In this document: positions 9,328-19,618 of the stretch, in pieces
Position numbering within the stretch: the stretch's first letter is position 1
How the letters are laid out: each line of letters begins with the position of its first letter
Source of the DNA: Poecilobothrus nobilitatus
Taxonomy: Eukaryota > Arthropoda > Insecta > Diptera > Dolichopodidae
DNA length: 64,000 bases
Direction: 5' to 3'
Assembly (NCBI GenBank): GCA_947095535.1
Contig: OX352773.1
Span: forward strand, 257,695,590 to 257,759,589
Made by a program: the position numbers and the translations under genes
Notes under the pieces: model-generated
Database searches by the model: none
What the model saw: only the letters and a program-made list of their open reading frames with translations
What the model was told of the DNA's origin: nothing

Positions 9328-12300
9328 GTAAGTTTTATCTCTATATTATATGCATTTATTGATCCTTTTTTTTTTTTTTCTTTTGTTATTATTTTTTTTT
9401 TTTTTTTTACAATATTCATTTAATTTTATAAAACTAATATAAAAAAAAAAAAAGAAGAAATATTTTGCATTTATTTGAAAAATTTAATTAAAAACACACA
9501 AAAAAAAAAAACAAAAAAAAATTAATTAAATTTTCTAATTTCGATAAAATTTAAAACAGTAAATCCGTGCTAATACCGTTAATAAAATCTTTTGTTGCAT
9601 TCATACTTTTCATAGTTTATTTTTTTTTTTTTTAATTATTAAGTAATTAAAATATACAGAGTGCTTAAAGAGAAAAATTCTGTTAAAGTAACAAATAAGA
9701 ATGGAATTACATGTTTATTACATTTTTATTTTGCTGAAGGTGTTTACTTACCCCACAAAAATAAAATAGATTGAAGGTTAATAAAAAATGTATTAATTTT
9801 GTAGTCTTGTCTGTAGTCATTTTTTTCCGTCTTTTATGTGAGTTAAAAAAAAAAGTTGTGCAAATCTGTAACATTTTACATATAGACTACCCGAAAAATT
9901 TAAAATTTTGAAAGTTATCTAAGCAATTTAACATTTTAATTAGATGCCTTCTAAGAAGTTATAATCGTTACAGTTGTTTTTTTTTTAAGGGACTTTTATG
10001 GTATCATAATTCCAAAAAAAAAACAAAATTCTAAAGTTATAAAATTCCAAACAATGAAAAAAAATAATTCCACAAAAACAAAATTCCAAAGAAAAAAATT
10101 CTAAAATATTGGAAAAAATGCTGTGCTGTGCGAAAACAAAAGCGGGAATTTTGGGAGCGATAGCCCGAATTATTCTTAATACTTTTAATATATTGGTAAA
10201 AAAATAATTAGGAAGAAATTTAAAGTTAGTTACAAAATCAGGACTGCACGCCTTTTACAGAATATGTATAAATGTAAATATATGAAATTCTGAATTAGGA
10301 GGAATTTTAATTTCAAAATCAGAGTTATACGCTTTTTCCAGCATATTTTTATATATGTATATGTGAAATTCTAAATTAGAAGAGATTTTATAGTTGGTTT
10401 CAAAATCAGGGTGTCAATAATTTGTTTATCGAGGGTTTAGGGTGGCAGCGCTCACTTTATTCAATATATTGTTGTTGAAATATGTATGAAAAAAAAAAAA
10501 AATAGGTGGGGTTTTATGGTTGATTACAAAATCAGGGTCCAATAAATTCTTTAGGGCGGTTAGGGCGGTCTTATAAGGATTAATTACTTATTAATTATTT
10601 TGTTGGATATGATCAAACCGGGGTTTGATCCCGAAACTTTTCGATTGACTGTTATGTAACATTATAAAAAATTATGTAATATTACATTTGTTTTAAAGGA
10701 GACAAAGTGTTCAAAGATTAATATTGATTCTAGGTTATGATCATAAAAATGAATTTTTAATATTTTCTTATATATTTTAGTAGAGCTCTTTTTATACCCG
10801 TACGATAGGATCGGGTATAATAAAATTACTCCTCCGTTTGTAACACCTCGAAATAAGCGAGCTAGATATACCTTCAAAGGTATGGATCGGATCAGAAAAA
10901 AATTCTAAGACTTTTGAGCCATGTCCGTCCGTCCGTCCGTCAGCACGCTAACTCAAAAACTAAGAAAGCTAGAATCTTGAAATTTACACAAAATATTTTG
11001 GGAGTAATTTGTAGGTTCCCTATTTTTTTTGGTTGAGTTTGGACCAAGCCTTAGGGTAGCTCTCCAACACCTAACTTTTAGATCCCCACATTTTTTTTGC
11101 AATAGAGCTATGAAATTTTAACTACTGATAGATCTCACAAAAATATTAATTTTATTTTTTATAACTTTTTTTTGTAGCCCCACCCGTTACGGAGCTACAG
11201 CTCCCCAAAGGTTCAAAAAAGCTCTATATTTAAATTGTTATAGCACAAGTTGTATAAGGTATATCTTCATTTTGAAAAAGCCAAACGATTACTATTTTCA
11301 TTAGCTTTAAAAGTATATATACAATAAATATATATTTGTGGTATACGGTGTCTTAATTTACCGTTATGCGAAACTCAAATTTTGCAAAATTCTTTAACCC
11401 TTCCATCTTCTAAACGGTTAAAGGTGGAAACTTGAAATTTTGACAGAAGTTAGATCTTTGAAAATAAGTATGAGTCATTTCAGAAATTTTTTTTGTATCA
11501 CCCCCCGTTTAGGAGCTGTAAGGCGTCAAAAACTGAAAATTTTCTATTTTTAAACACCTGTAACTTGAACACCTGTTAAAATTTTTTTGAAGTTATACAC
11601 AAAAATTGAAGCTTCAACATTATACTCTTATTTCTATTAACAACTTTTTTTAATAATATAGGGTTACTTTATAATTGACGAAAGTGTTAGTTGATTTTTT
11701 TCAAATTTTCGAACAAATTTCTTTAAAACGAATTTTTTCCATTTTGTTTTACTCGATAATTTGAAATTGTTGAGGATATAATGCGTAGTACAGAAAAATG
11801 TAAATAAATAAACAACATAACGGTTGCTTGAAGAATTTTTATTATTATTTATATGATATTGATATATATACATACTTATATAATATCATGTTTATTTACA
11901 TATCGTATATGTCACTAGTGAATGAATGATAAGAGTATATATGTATATTATATAGCGCCGTATTTACATACATATATGTATTTTATTGTACTTATAAGAA
12001 ATTATTCTGTCAATGGAATATTTAAATATAATATAATATAATATTTAAAATTATATTTACTATTTTGTACTATGTAAATTTAATATACATTTACCGCTTA
12101 GTATTAAATGGTACTATAGAATATTTGAAAAAGTTTTGGATTGATAATCGTTATGTGGAAGGTTAGAATCTGCTTTAGAAGAATGTACATATAAACATAT
12201 AGTTTGAATACATGTACAACCCATAAGTTCTAGAAATTATAAAATTCACCCAAATTATTTTAAAATACTAAAATATTAAAAAAATAATATTGTAGGCAGA

Positions 12301-15300
12301 GTGACTGTGAACATACTAACGGTTCGTACGGGTATCTAAGAGTTGACAAAGTCAACTGTATTCTTCCTCGTTTATAATGAAAAATCTCCCTAACATAGAA
12401 AAAAAGAGTTAATTTTGTTAATTTCATTAATATATCCTGAGATTTTGTTTTAATATAATTATATATTAAAGTGTATACGTATTGTCACCGGGAGTCACCG
12501 GTAATTAAAAGTTTTAGTCTTAAATTTCAATGGGAAGGATATCTAAAATACTTTTTGGATTCCAATGATGACCATAGTAAGTTATGAAAAATCAGTTAAA
12601 ATTGTTTAAATTTTAGAATACATAAGTATTTCATTTTATTATTGTGGGATTATTTTTTAACCTTTTCAACATAATTAAAACCCGAAATTAGAAATTTCTA
12701 TTTTACAGTACTAGAAAGGATACTTGTTATGCTGGATTCACTGCTTCAGTACGTTTGTTCCGAACTCATGCAAACTCATGTTTTTTATACGGAACTTTGA
12801 ATTCAATTTTCAAAAATGTTCAGAACTTTTTTTTTCTCTATGGTTTTTAACTTTAACTTTTAAGTTCAAAACTATTTTTTTTTTCTGTCATTTTTAATTT
12901 TTTTGACATTTCTCACATTAAAAAAAAAACTTATTAGACTACAGAAAGAGCGGAGTAATATTTTTTTCTATCTAAATTATTTTTTATGAATCGTTAGCGT
13001 TAGAATTAAAAAAATATTTCGGAACAAATGTACTGAAGCAGTGAATCCAGCATAAGTCTACTCTGTTGGACACAATAAATTTATTTTGTGTAAAAATATA
13101 TTTATATTTTATTACAAAATATAACAAAGAATTTTTTTATTATAATTATTTTATTTATAATTATTTTACTATAAATAATTTTATTATAATTATTTTACAT
13201 TTTTAATGTTTAATTGATAAAAAACAATTCTAATTTGATATTTTACAGTAAGATAAAACTTAAAACTAGAATGGGAGTAATAGATAGAATATTGGGGTAA
13301 GGAACTGGGACGTAAAATAAAAAAATTGTATATATCAGTATTTACACGTTTTATTTTTTATGAAGGTGTATTCAATTACCAGTAGTTCTTTTTATTGATG
13401 TTCAAACTAAAGTCTTTGTTTGATATGTTTGTAGTATTTGTACTGTACATTAAATTGTTATTGTTTAATGTATTGAGGCTTTATCCAATTTTTTCTTTGT
13501 GGTTCTTCTATTGTAGTGATATAATATTGGCACTTTGTTTTCGTTTTAAATATATTTGTATTTGTCTAAGTACAGAAAGGCTTTGGGAGGGGGGGGGGGG
13601 GGGGGGGGTAGATGTAATGGCAAATATAGCTACTTTCAGTGACATCTTGTGTTCTGAACAAATGTTTTCTAATTAATGATATTATGAAGTTATCAATTCT
13701 TATGATATTGGCCTTATTGTAAATATATCTATTTGATAAATAATGCTTATGATCATTATTTATTTTACGGTACTCTCAAAACGCTCTTATACATTTTCTT
13801 TCAAAAAACAAATTACAATGTTTGCCTTTTATTATTAGAATTTTATGTTTTTGTTTTTTATATTTATAAATGAATAGTCTGAAATGATTTTGAATGTAAA
13901 ATATATGTTTCCTATTAATCTCAAAAATATCTCGAATATACTACAGCAACTCCGGCAACAATATTTGCCTTTCAAAAACTGATAAGATGTACACAGCCTA
14001 GCCATATCTTAATCTAGTTTTGTTTAAATTTCGAGCTACTGGCTAAAACTAGTTATAATAAAATAAAATAAATTTTTAAGAGCATGTTCATTAAAAAAAA
14101 TATTTTGGAATATTGAAATTTATTTTTATTAATAACTGGTGAAAAGAAATAATATGAAAAACTATATGGGTGTGAAATAATCACTTAAACAAAGTAACCG
14201 ATTTTCCAATTAGAATGATATGATTTCTTTTCAAAAATAAAACACACTAATTGTTAAGGAAATTCAAATGTTCTTTATTTAATGTGAAGTACAATCGATA
14301 CAATATGACATACGACTTGATTTAGTGGAAAAAGTGCTCGAAAATTGGGTTCATCGAATTCGTTCCTGCAAAAGAAGTCGTGGAGGCCATTTGAATGACG
14401 TTTTATTCAGAATTTAATTGTATCGATTGTACTTGACATTAACTAAAAAATATTTGAATTTTCTTAACAATTAGTGTGTTTTTTTTTTTTTAAAGAAATC
14501 ATATCACTCAAATTGGAAAACCCTATATTAATGCTTCAAAATTTTTTATACATCATCTACAACAAAGTAATCAACGGCTTAGTGAAATTACTAATTAATC
14601 CAATAACGAAAATTAGCAAAACAACACAAAACTAGTGAAATTAATCTAAATTTGAATATAAATAAATAGTAAAACGATTGTATCAATTAATTTTTAGCAA
14701 AAAATTGAAATTTAATTTTGTAATTAATTCAAAACAAATTTTTTTTTTTTTATTTCAGTTCTAATGTTAATCATAATTTATACAACTCTATCAACTGTAG
14801 ATTTTATTCGAAAAAATATGAATTTTAAACAATTTATTTATTATTTTATAATTGAAATTCAACCAAGTATAATGGTTAGTTTAGCACTTTTACAATATTC
14901 AATAATAATTTATTTGGTTGTTATTAAATTTAAACAAATCAATTTTTTAATTGATGAACTGTCAAAAACAAATGAAAATGACATAAATTCAATCAATGTA
15001 AATTCAAATATGCCATTTTATTTACTTGAAAATGATATGACAGCATTTGCAATAAGAAAAATGCAAAGTGGCATACATAATAGAAAAAAAAAATCTGAAA
15101 AAACACATTCAATATTAAATGAATTAAGAATGATTTTCTCTGAATTGGATATATTAACTGGGAATGTAACATCAGCTTTTGGTATTTTAATAGTTACAAG
15201 TTTTATAGCAAATTATATCTCCTTGACATATGATATATATCAGTTGTATCGAATTTTTGAAAGGTATTCAATGTATAAAGGAATGGGTGGTTTATTAAAG

Positions 15301-15876
15301 TTAAGAATTTGTCTGACAATGATTGTTAGAGCATCACAAATTTTTACGGTATTATTTGTTAATAATGGATTAGCCAAACAGGTATATATTATATGTATAA
15401 TTTATTATTACAAATAAAAATTAATATAATTAGATTTTAAAAATAAATAATTTAATTGTATATACAGAAAGCTGAATGTGGTCTACTTTTAAATAATATT
15501 GAATCAGAAACAGCTGAAGAAGAAGTGTCTGTGAGTATTGTCTGAAAATTTAAAATTATACGAAAAAAAAAATTAAAAGTAAAATTATATTTCTGTTTTT
15601 TTTTTTTTTTTGTAGGTAAATCGATTTCTTTTACAATTAACAGTTAATAATCGAGTTCAAACAGCCTGTGGTGTTATTGAATTGGATTTAATGTTTTCGG
15701 GAGCTGTAAGTTTCCTAAAAACAAAAAAAAATTTAAACTTAATTAAATTTTTATAAAAAAAAAAATTTAAGGTATTGGCAACACTTTCCCTTTTTGTAAT
15801 TTTTGTCGTGCAAATGGATTTGGCAGATGTTACAACACCAAACTCAACAACTGTTAAATTTTTTGAACCAATTTAA
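8499..15876 (+). CDS. Gustatory receptor (7tm_7 family), five exons
   Basis: This is an insect gustatory receptor, a seven-pass ligand-gated ion channel subunit of chemosensory neurons (inverted topology, N-terminus inside). Joining the exons at 8499-9327, 14759-15381, 15468-15530, 15616-15705 and 15772-15876 gives 1710 bases, 569 residues plus stop, in frame throughout, with GT-AG at every junction. The last three introns are phase 0, the ancestral arrangement of Gr genes. The N-terminal motif IKIFLLICQVFG (residues 32-43) is typical of the family. Seven hydrophobic segments lie at about 165-195, 207-234, 277-297, 303-330, 394-420, 430-455 and 531-550. The TM7 signature TYhhhhhQF is degenerate (LFVIFVVQM, 542-550; only Q549 kept). 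Residues 44-160 are a low-complexity insert with 20 consecutive Asn, which makes the protein longer than the usual 380-450. The ligand and Drosophila orthologue cannot be named. An extra 5' exon is possible. Confidence 0.9.
8679..8738 (+). repeat. AAT microsatellite coding for 20 asparagines
   Basis: The perfect run of 20 AAT codons encodes Asn61-Asn80 of the receptor. It lies in the cytoplasmic N-terminal region, between the N-terminal motif and the first transmembrane segment. It should vary in length between individuals without shifting the frame. Confidence 0.95.
9363..10209. other. Intron 1 of the Gr gene, first part
   Basis: The sequence holds A and T runs, then a simple AAAATTCCAAA-type repeat at 10005-10110. 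The motif GCTGTGCTGTGCGAAAAC at about 10121 is the only GC-richer word. No exon-like segment is seen. Confidence 0.5.
10210..10575 (+). repeat. Degenerate dispersed tandem repeat (about 4 units)
   Basis: The core AGGAGGAATTTTAATTTCAA followed by AATCAG recurs at about 10210, 10298, 10379 and 10501. In two units it is followed by a GGGTSYCAATAAWTTSTTTA word. The same words appear at 34055-34095, 37150-37320 and, in opposite orientation, 40640-40910, so this is a dispersed tandem-repeat family of unknown class. Confidence 0.55.
10612..10655 (-). repeat. tRNA-like box-B remnant
   Basis: The minus strand reads GTCAATCGAAAAGTTTCGGGATCAAACCCCGG in pieces, a T-arm-like GGGATCAAACCCC with box B character. 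It matches the 3' part of the relic at 241-306. The box A half is missing. Confidence 0.4.
10792..12370 (+). mobile_element. DINE-like element, copy 2, complete, in Gr intron 1
   Basis: The 1579-bp element starts with TTATACCCGTACG...CGGGTATAA, has the GGATCGGATCAG word and four GTCC repeats (10924-10939), and ends in CTGTATTCTTCCTCG. Interior landmarks are TAGCCCCACCCGTTACGGAG, TTTACCGTTATGCGAAACTC, ACCCCCCGTTTAGGAGCTGT and TTAAACACCTGTAACTTG. It is uninterrupted and supplies the empty-site reference for the Helitron in copy 1. It lies in the sense orientation of the receptor pre-mRNA and opposite to copy 1, so exon 1 sits between two inverted copies. Confidence 0.85.
12371..12726. other. 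Gr intron 1 spacer
   Basis: The spacer is AT-rich with a short duplicated word, CACCGGGAGTCACCGG (12486-12501). No feature is recognised. Confidence 0.4.
12727..13055. mobile_element. TIR element (MITE-like), 329 bp
   Basis: Terminal inverted repeats of about 38 bp start TTATGCTGGATTCACTGCTT at 12727 and end with the complement at 13055; they differ at only one or two positions. The interior is A/T-rich with no transposase. I see no convincing target duplication in the flanks, so the superfamily is not assigned. Confidence 0.8.
13056..14195. other. Gr intron 1, third part, with AT tandem and a G run
   Basis: It holds a degenerate TATAATTATTTTA tandem (13130-13200) and the 20-G homopolymer at 13589-13608. 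A 93-codon open frame at 13395-13676 crosses the G run; its glycine tract is a product of the homopolymer and I do not treat it as a gene. Confidence 0.5.
13589..13608 (+). repeat. Homopolymer of 20 G
   Basis: A run of 20 consecutive G in DNA that is otherwise strongly A/T is very unusual. It may be a real G-quadruplex-capable tract or a base-calling/assembly artefact. Confidence 0.9.
14196..14527 (+). mobile_element. Tc1/mariner-like element with about 105-bp inverted repeats
   Basis: The left arm (14202 to about 14303) and the complement of the right arm (about 14415-14520) align over about 105 bp, sharing TTTTCCAATT, GATATGATTTCTTT, AACACACTAATTGTTAAG and GTACAATCGATACAAT. The flanks are compatible with a TA target duplication, but the extreme ends are diverged. 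Between the arms lies the 3' end of a transposase frame (14295-14417). It is an internally deleted copy retaining both ends and sits in intron 1 just upstream of exon 2. Confidence 0.75.
14295..14417 (+). pseudogene. Transposase C-terminus remnant
   Basis: In frame 14295-14417 the translation ends ...LDLVEKVLENWVHRIRSCKR then SRGGHLNDVLFRI and a TAA. The basic, Trp- and RGGHLND-containing tail is like the C-termini of Tc1/mariner-type DDE transposases in insects. The catalytic DDE core is absent, so it cannot act. The stop codon lies at the inner edge of the right inverted repeat, as expected when the coding region runs up to the terminus. Confidence 0.65.
14759..15381 (+). CDS. Gr exon 2 (residues 277-484)
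   Basis: The acceptor TTTTATTTCAG (to 14758) completes codon 277 (G|TT). The exon encodes the third and fourth transmembrane segments (LIIIYTTLSTVDFI; PSIMVSLALLQYSIIIYLVV), the long intracellular loop with HSILNELRMIFSELD, and the fifth and sixth segments. It ends CAG|GTATAT, phase 0. The SLALLQYSIIIYLVVIKFKQ stretch resembles the family's TM4-loop consensus with Q-Y/F and following basic residues. Confidence 0.9.
15468..15530 (+). CDS. Gr exon 3 (residues 485-505)
   Basis: The 63-base phase 0/0 exon encodes KAECGLLLNNIESETAEEEVS. It has acceptor TATACAG and donor TCT|GTGAGT. It corresponds to the loop before the C-terminal region and is flanked by 86- and 85-bp introns. Confidence 0.85.
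15616..15705 (+). CDS. Gr exon 4 (residues 506-535)
   Basis: The 90-base phase 0/0 exon encodes NRFLLQLTVNNRVQTACGVI then ELDLMFSGA. This is the conserved Gr block of FxxQL...TACGxxxLD before the last membrane segment. Acceptor TTTTTTTGTAG, donor GCT|GTAAGT. Confidence 0.9.
15772..15876 (+). CDS. Gr exon 5 (residues 536-569, stop)
   Basis: The 105-base final exon encodes the seventh membrane segment (ATLSLFVIFVVQMD) and a short external tail ending FFEPI, stop TAA at 15874-15876. The acceptor TTTAAG is weak in pyrimidines, but the preceding 66-bp intron and the phase fit the family gene model. Confidence 0.87.
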   Translation, partial: VLATLSLFVIFVVQMDLADVTTPNSTTVKFFEPI

Positions 15877-15904
15877 ATTGATATTTACGATACATATAAT
15901 CAAA

Positions 15905-16850
15905 CAAGGCACAATGTAAAACTAAACGTTTTTAAAGACGCAAATTTTCCAAATGTCATTAGAAACAGTTTTGTAAATTGTCGTAGAATTTTATATATAA
16001 GGTGATTCTCTTTCAGTCTTGAATATTTATAAGGTGTATTTAATGCACCAAAATAAGCAAATAATTTGTTCTTTAGAGGCACTTCTATTTTCTTTGGTTC
16101 TTGACATAATGTGGCTTAAAGTTTTATTTTCCTTTTTAATTTAATTTGCTTGTAATTTAATTTTTAAATTGGCTATCTTTTTAAATTTTCTCCCTTTTAA
16201 ATGCTTTTGAACAAAATGTATCTGAAATATGGAAACACATTGTTTACAAAGCTTTGGTATTTCAATTTTTTTTTGACTGTGTTATTAAATTTTGTTAATT
16301 AATTTCGTAGTTTTTGAACAAATTAAATAAAAACATAAAACAAAATTTAAACCACATTAGATTCAGAATCGAGCGAATTAGGCGCATCCTTAAAGAACAA
16401 TTTTTGTTTCTTTTTAGTTCCCTAAATACTTCCTATAAATATTGAAGACCGAAAGCGAATAACTTTATATAAGAAATATTGTGAAAAACAAGAGACTCTG
16501 GATCAAATGCATAAAACTGAGCTTCAACTCAAATTTAACATTTTCAAACAAAACCAATGAGATCAAGCATATTTTTTGTTTGAAAAAGTGAGATTTGAGT
16601 TCAGGTTTAGTTTTATGCATTCAACGCACTTTCTTCAATTTTAAGGAAACCCTACATAATTTTAGAAAAGCTGTTTGCACACATGTTTAAATATAATATT
16701 AAAATTTTAATTTTTGCAGATTAATATGAAAAACTTTATACATGATTGTGTCTAAGTTATAGATGTCTAAAAATAACAAATTTAAAATTTCGACTCGCTT
16801 TTTTGGAAAATATGCTTAAATATCATAAAAAGAAATCATTTGTAAATATA
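15905..16850 (-). mobile_element. Old DINE-like copy, downstream of Gr, disrupted
   Basis: The tail (AACAAGGCACAATGTAAAAC at 15903) and interior words (GGAAACCCTACATAATTTTAG at 16645; TAAGTTATAGATGTCTAAAAA at about 16753) match the copies at 6376 and 42745 in order, with strong decay. A 120-bp foldback MITE sits inside it at 16503-16622. The Gr 3' UTR must end within this copy, since it begins 29 bp after the stop. Confidence 0.6.
16503..16622. mobile_element. 120-bp foldback MITE, copy A
   Basis: The element is almost entirely two inverted arms of about 45 bp: TCAAATGCATAAAACTGAGC on the left and its near-complement ending in GTTTTATGCATTCA on the right. Copy B at 20872-20992 has the same arms and length. 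There is no coding capacity and the family is not recognised. Confidence 0.85.
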
Positions 16851-17956
16851 CATACACTTTATTTTTTATTGTAATATTTTTATTTAACTACAACTTTATA
16901 TCTATAATATAATACACAAGATGTTGGCGAGACCTTGCCAACATGTAAAAAAATATATTTTATATCTATAATAAAATACTCACACTGAATGTAAACTAAA
17001 CTGGCAATGATGATATTTCTGTATATTTATTTAATAATTTAAAATTTTATTACCAGAGACACAAATCTTTGACTCAAAGTATTATCAAGAGACACAAACC
17101 GTTAATTAAAAATATAAATAAATTTAGTAAATATTATTACCAGAGACCAAATTTTCCACTAGAAGTATTATCGGAGACACAAACCGTTCATTAAAAGTTA
17201 GTACAGTGAAAAGAGGAGAAGTACATACTTAAAAAACACATTTTCAATAAAAATAAATTCAGCAAATTTTTAATTTTTAAATTTGATCGCCACATCCATT
17301 ATGAACTGGTCGCAGCGGTAAATTAAAAATAAATTATTAATTTTCTGTTGGCGTTTTCAATCTTTGTTTTGGAAAAAAAAAATAAAAATAGGTACTCTTA
17401 ATAAAATTAAAATGTCTGAAAGTGAAAAGAACAAAGTTTATAGTAAGTCTCATATTTATAAGAAAAAAATAATAGGCCGATTTTATTCTTGATTTTGTTT
17501 TCATTAGTATAAAAGCTGGTAAAAGCTTCGTAACAGACTTGAAAATAGTTTTGTTTATTTATGTTGAAATTTAGATTTTTAACATAAAACATAACATAAA
17601 ATATTCGAAATTTTTTTATTAATACAAAATTCGGCAGACTTAAATAATTATATTTCATAACAGAAGTCTGGAACTTACCAAATATTATAGAAATGGATAT
17701 TTTTCTTAAAAAAAAAAAAAACTAACTAGAAAATATCATTTTAGAAGCCCTCTCTCACAAAAGATTCATAATTTTGTACTAATTTATTATTAGACCATTA
17801 AATCACAAAAAAAGCCCCCGAAAATTTATGAAATTTCATTATCAGAGACATGAATCTTTTAATAAATATACTTATATATCTTAAATATACCAAAGACCTC
17901 TTCCAAAGTACATTTAAATAAAATAAATTCAGCAAATTTTTTTCAAGCAAAAAAAA
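16851..17956. other. AT-rich region with a short composite repeat
   Basis: At 16920-16946 GTTGGCGAGACCTTGCCAAC forms a perfect-looking short hairpin. A tandem at 17048-17200 is listed separately. The remainder is A/T sequence without gene-like frames. Confidence 0.45.
17048..17200 (+). repeat. Tandem ATTACCAGAGACACAAA repeat
   Basis: The word TTATYASAGACACAAAYC recurs at about 17050, 17083, 17139 (diverged) and 17167, and once more at 17839. Spacers alternate, with GACTCAAAG or CACTAGAAG and GTTMATTAAAAA. It is a degenerate composite tandem. Confidence 0.55.
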
Positions 17957-18100
17957 ACAAGTAAAAGTAACAGTAAGTCGATGCAACCGACTTATTTATA
18001 CTCTACACCTAAAAAATGAAATTAAATTAAAAATCCATAAGTCATTTTAGTTAGGTACTTAATATACCCAAGCTAAAAAAATACATGTAATCATCCGTCC
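17957..18100 (-). mobile_element. DINE-TR1-like tail fragment
   Basis: The minus-strand match to the 3' end of the element at 34691-35748 runs through GTCGGTTGCATCGACTTACT (17972-17991) plus TTAAGTACCTAACTAAAATG and the CATAAGTTA-type words. The rest of the element is missing. Confidence 0.75.
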
Positions 18101-19530
18101 CTTAATACAGGTAGTAAGGGAGTCAGTATGATAAAGTAAATGTTTTTGAATCTATAGAAATTGTGCAATTGCACAGGGGATTTTCTAGTTTTAAATTAAA
18201 AGTGAACGAATGGCAACAAAATTAAAAATTTAAATAGAATTTTATTTAGAATTTTCTTTTGATTTTTTAAAATATTAATTAAAAAATTGGTTATTTTTAT
18301 ACAAAACTTATTTAATTTTTTTTTATTTTTTTAATAACCATTAAATTATAACCTGAAATAGACAGAAATTATCAACAACAACAAAAAAAGAAATAGAAAA
18401 GAAAAAGAAAAACACACAGAAAATGATAAATTACCACTTGAATTCTTGTTCAGTTTCATAGTGAATTTCTTTTAATAGATATTTAAGAAAAACTACAAAA
18501 ACAAAAACAAACCAAGAAGATATTTACCTTCAAATGTCCCCCCTTGACTTGATTAGCCCTTTGTAAAATAAAAAACAAAATCACTTTTAGTTAAGTTTAA
18601 TAAATCATTAAAAGTCCATTAAAAAGTTTTCTTCCCCCTTTTTCTTTCTTACATCCTGTTATCCAATTGATCTTAGTACATATATATATATATAGTATTT
18701 ATTTTGTTACTATTATTTTCTTTTCTTTACTTATATTAAAAATTACAATATAAAAGTTATTATAATGGTGTTGAATATAGAAGTGGATAGTCTGATTTAA
18801 TGAAATTCTTTTAAAATTTTCTTTTTTTTTTTTAAATGTCGGGGTGGTGGCAATCAAGAAAACATGGTTATGCCCTTTTTATGATAAAGATTAAAAATTT
18901 TTTTTTTTTTTTTTTTGATTATTTTTTTATTTAAGTATTAGTATATTTTTATTTAATAGTAAATGGCAATTATATCCCTTTTAAAGTTATTTACTCTATA
19001 AAAAATAAACCAATATATTTAATTTGTTCAACCATTTAGTTAATAGTTTTTCCATTGATATATTAACTTAATTTCATAAGAACATTTTAAAAAATTAATA
19101 CATAATATTTAAATATAAAATTTGTAAGAACAGAAATGACATGACAAAAACTATACTAGTAATATTTCAAACCTGTTACATTAAAAATAATCTTTAGTTG
19201 TTACCTAAATATTCCAAAAATTCATTATATTTGTAAATTATGCAATATTTTCTAAATTAAATTAACTCAAGTCATCTAAAATATACAACTGTTTGGGGCA
19301 CCTAATTGTTTTAATGACAGGGAAGTAGAACATTTTTACATTAAAAACAAAAAAATTGCATACTTTTAGGATTTTAATTGTTTTTTAATTTTTTGTAGGA
19401 CAATAATATTATTTATTTGTTACCCTTCAACTATAATATCTAATTTTTTTTTTGCTGGGTATAATAATTATAATATAATATTCATATATCGCAATATGTA
19501 AATACTTTATATATCATAATATCACATACA
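18101..19530. other. AT-rich desert
   Basis: A/T runs, a (TA) tract near 18680 and several long T tracts. A GC-richer word CAATTGTGCAATTGCACAGG-like hairpin lies at about 18160-18176. No gene or recognised element. Confidence 0.45.
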
Positions 19531-19618
19531 CCCCACATTCCTACCAGGAAACAGGGGTTATAGCTACCTGGCACATTTATGTACCACGGTACCTGAATAT
19601 AAATAAATAAATAAATAC
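19531..19618 (+). repeat. SINE tail remnant with AAAT repeat
   Basis: CCTACCAGGAAACAGGGG...GGCACATTTATGTACCACGG resembles the body end of the tRNA-SINE family (CCAGGAAAGGG...CACATTTATGTGGCA) and ends in an (AAAT)n tail. The tRNA-like head is absent. Confidence 0.45.

Noticed and set aside
9328..9362. Extension of Gr exon 1 past the donor site
   Set aside because: The reading continues 11 codons to a stop, but GTAAGT at 9328 and the in-frame fit with exon 2 (phase 1, 1710 bases in total) show that it is intron.
13395..13676. 93-codon frame with a glycine tract
   Set aside because: The glycines come from the G20 homopolymer; it is inside intron 1 and has no family motif.
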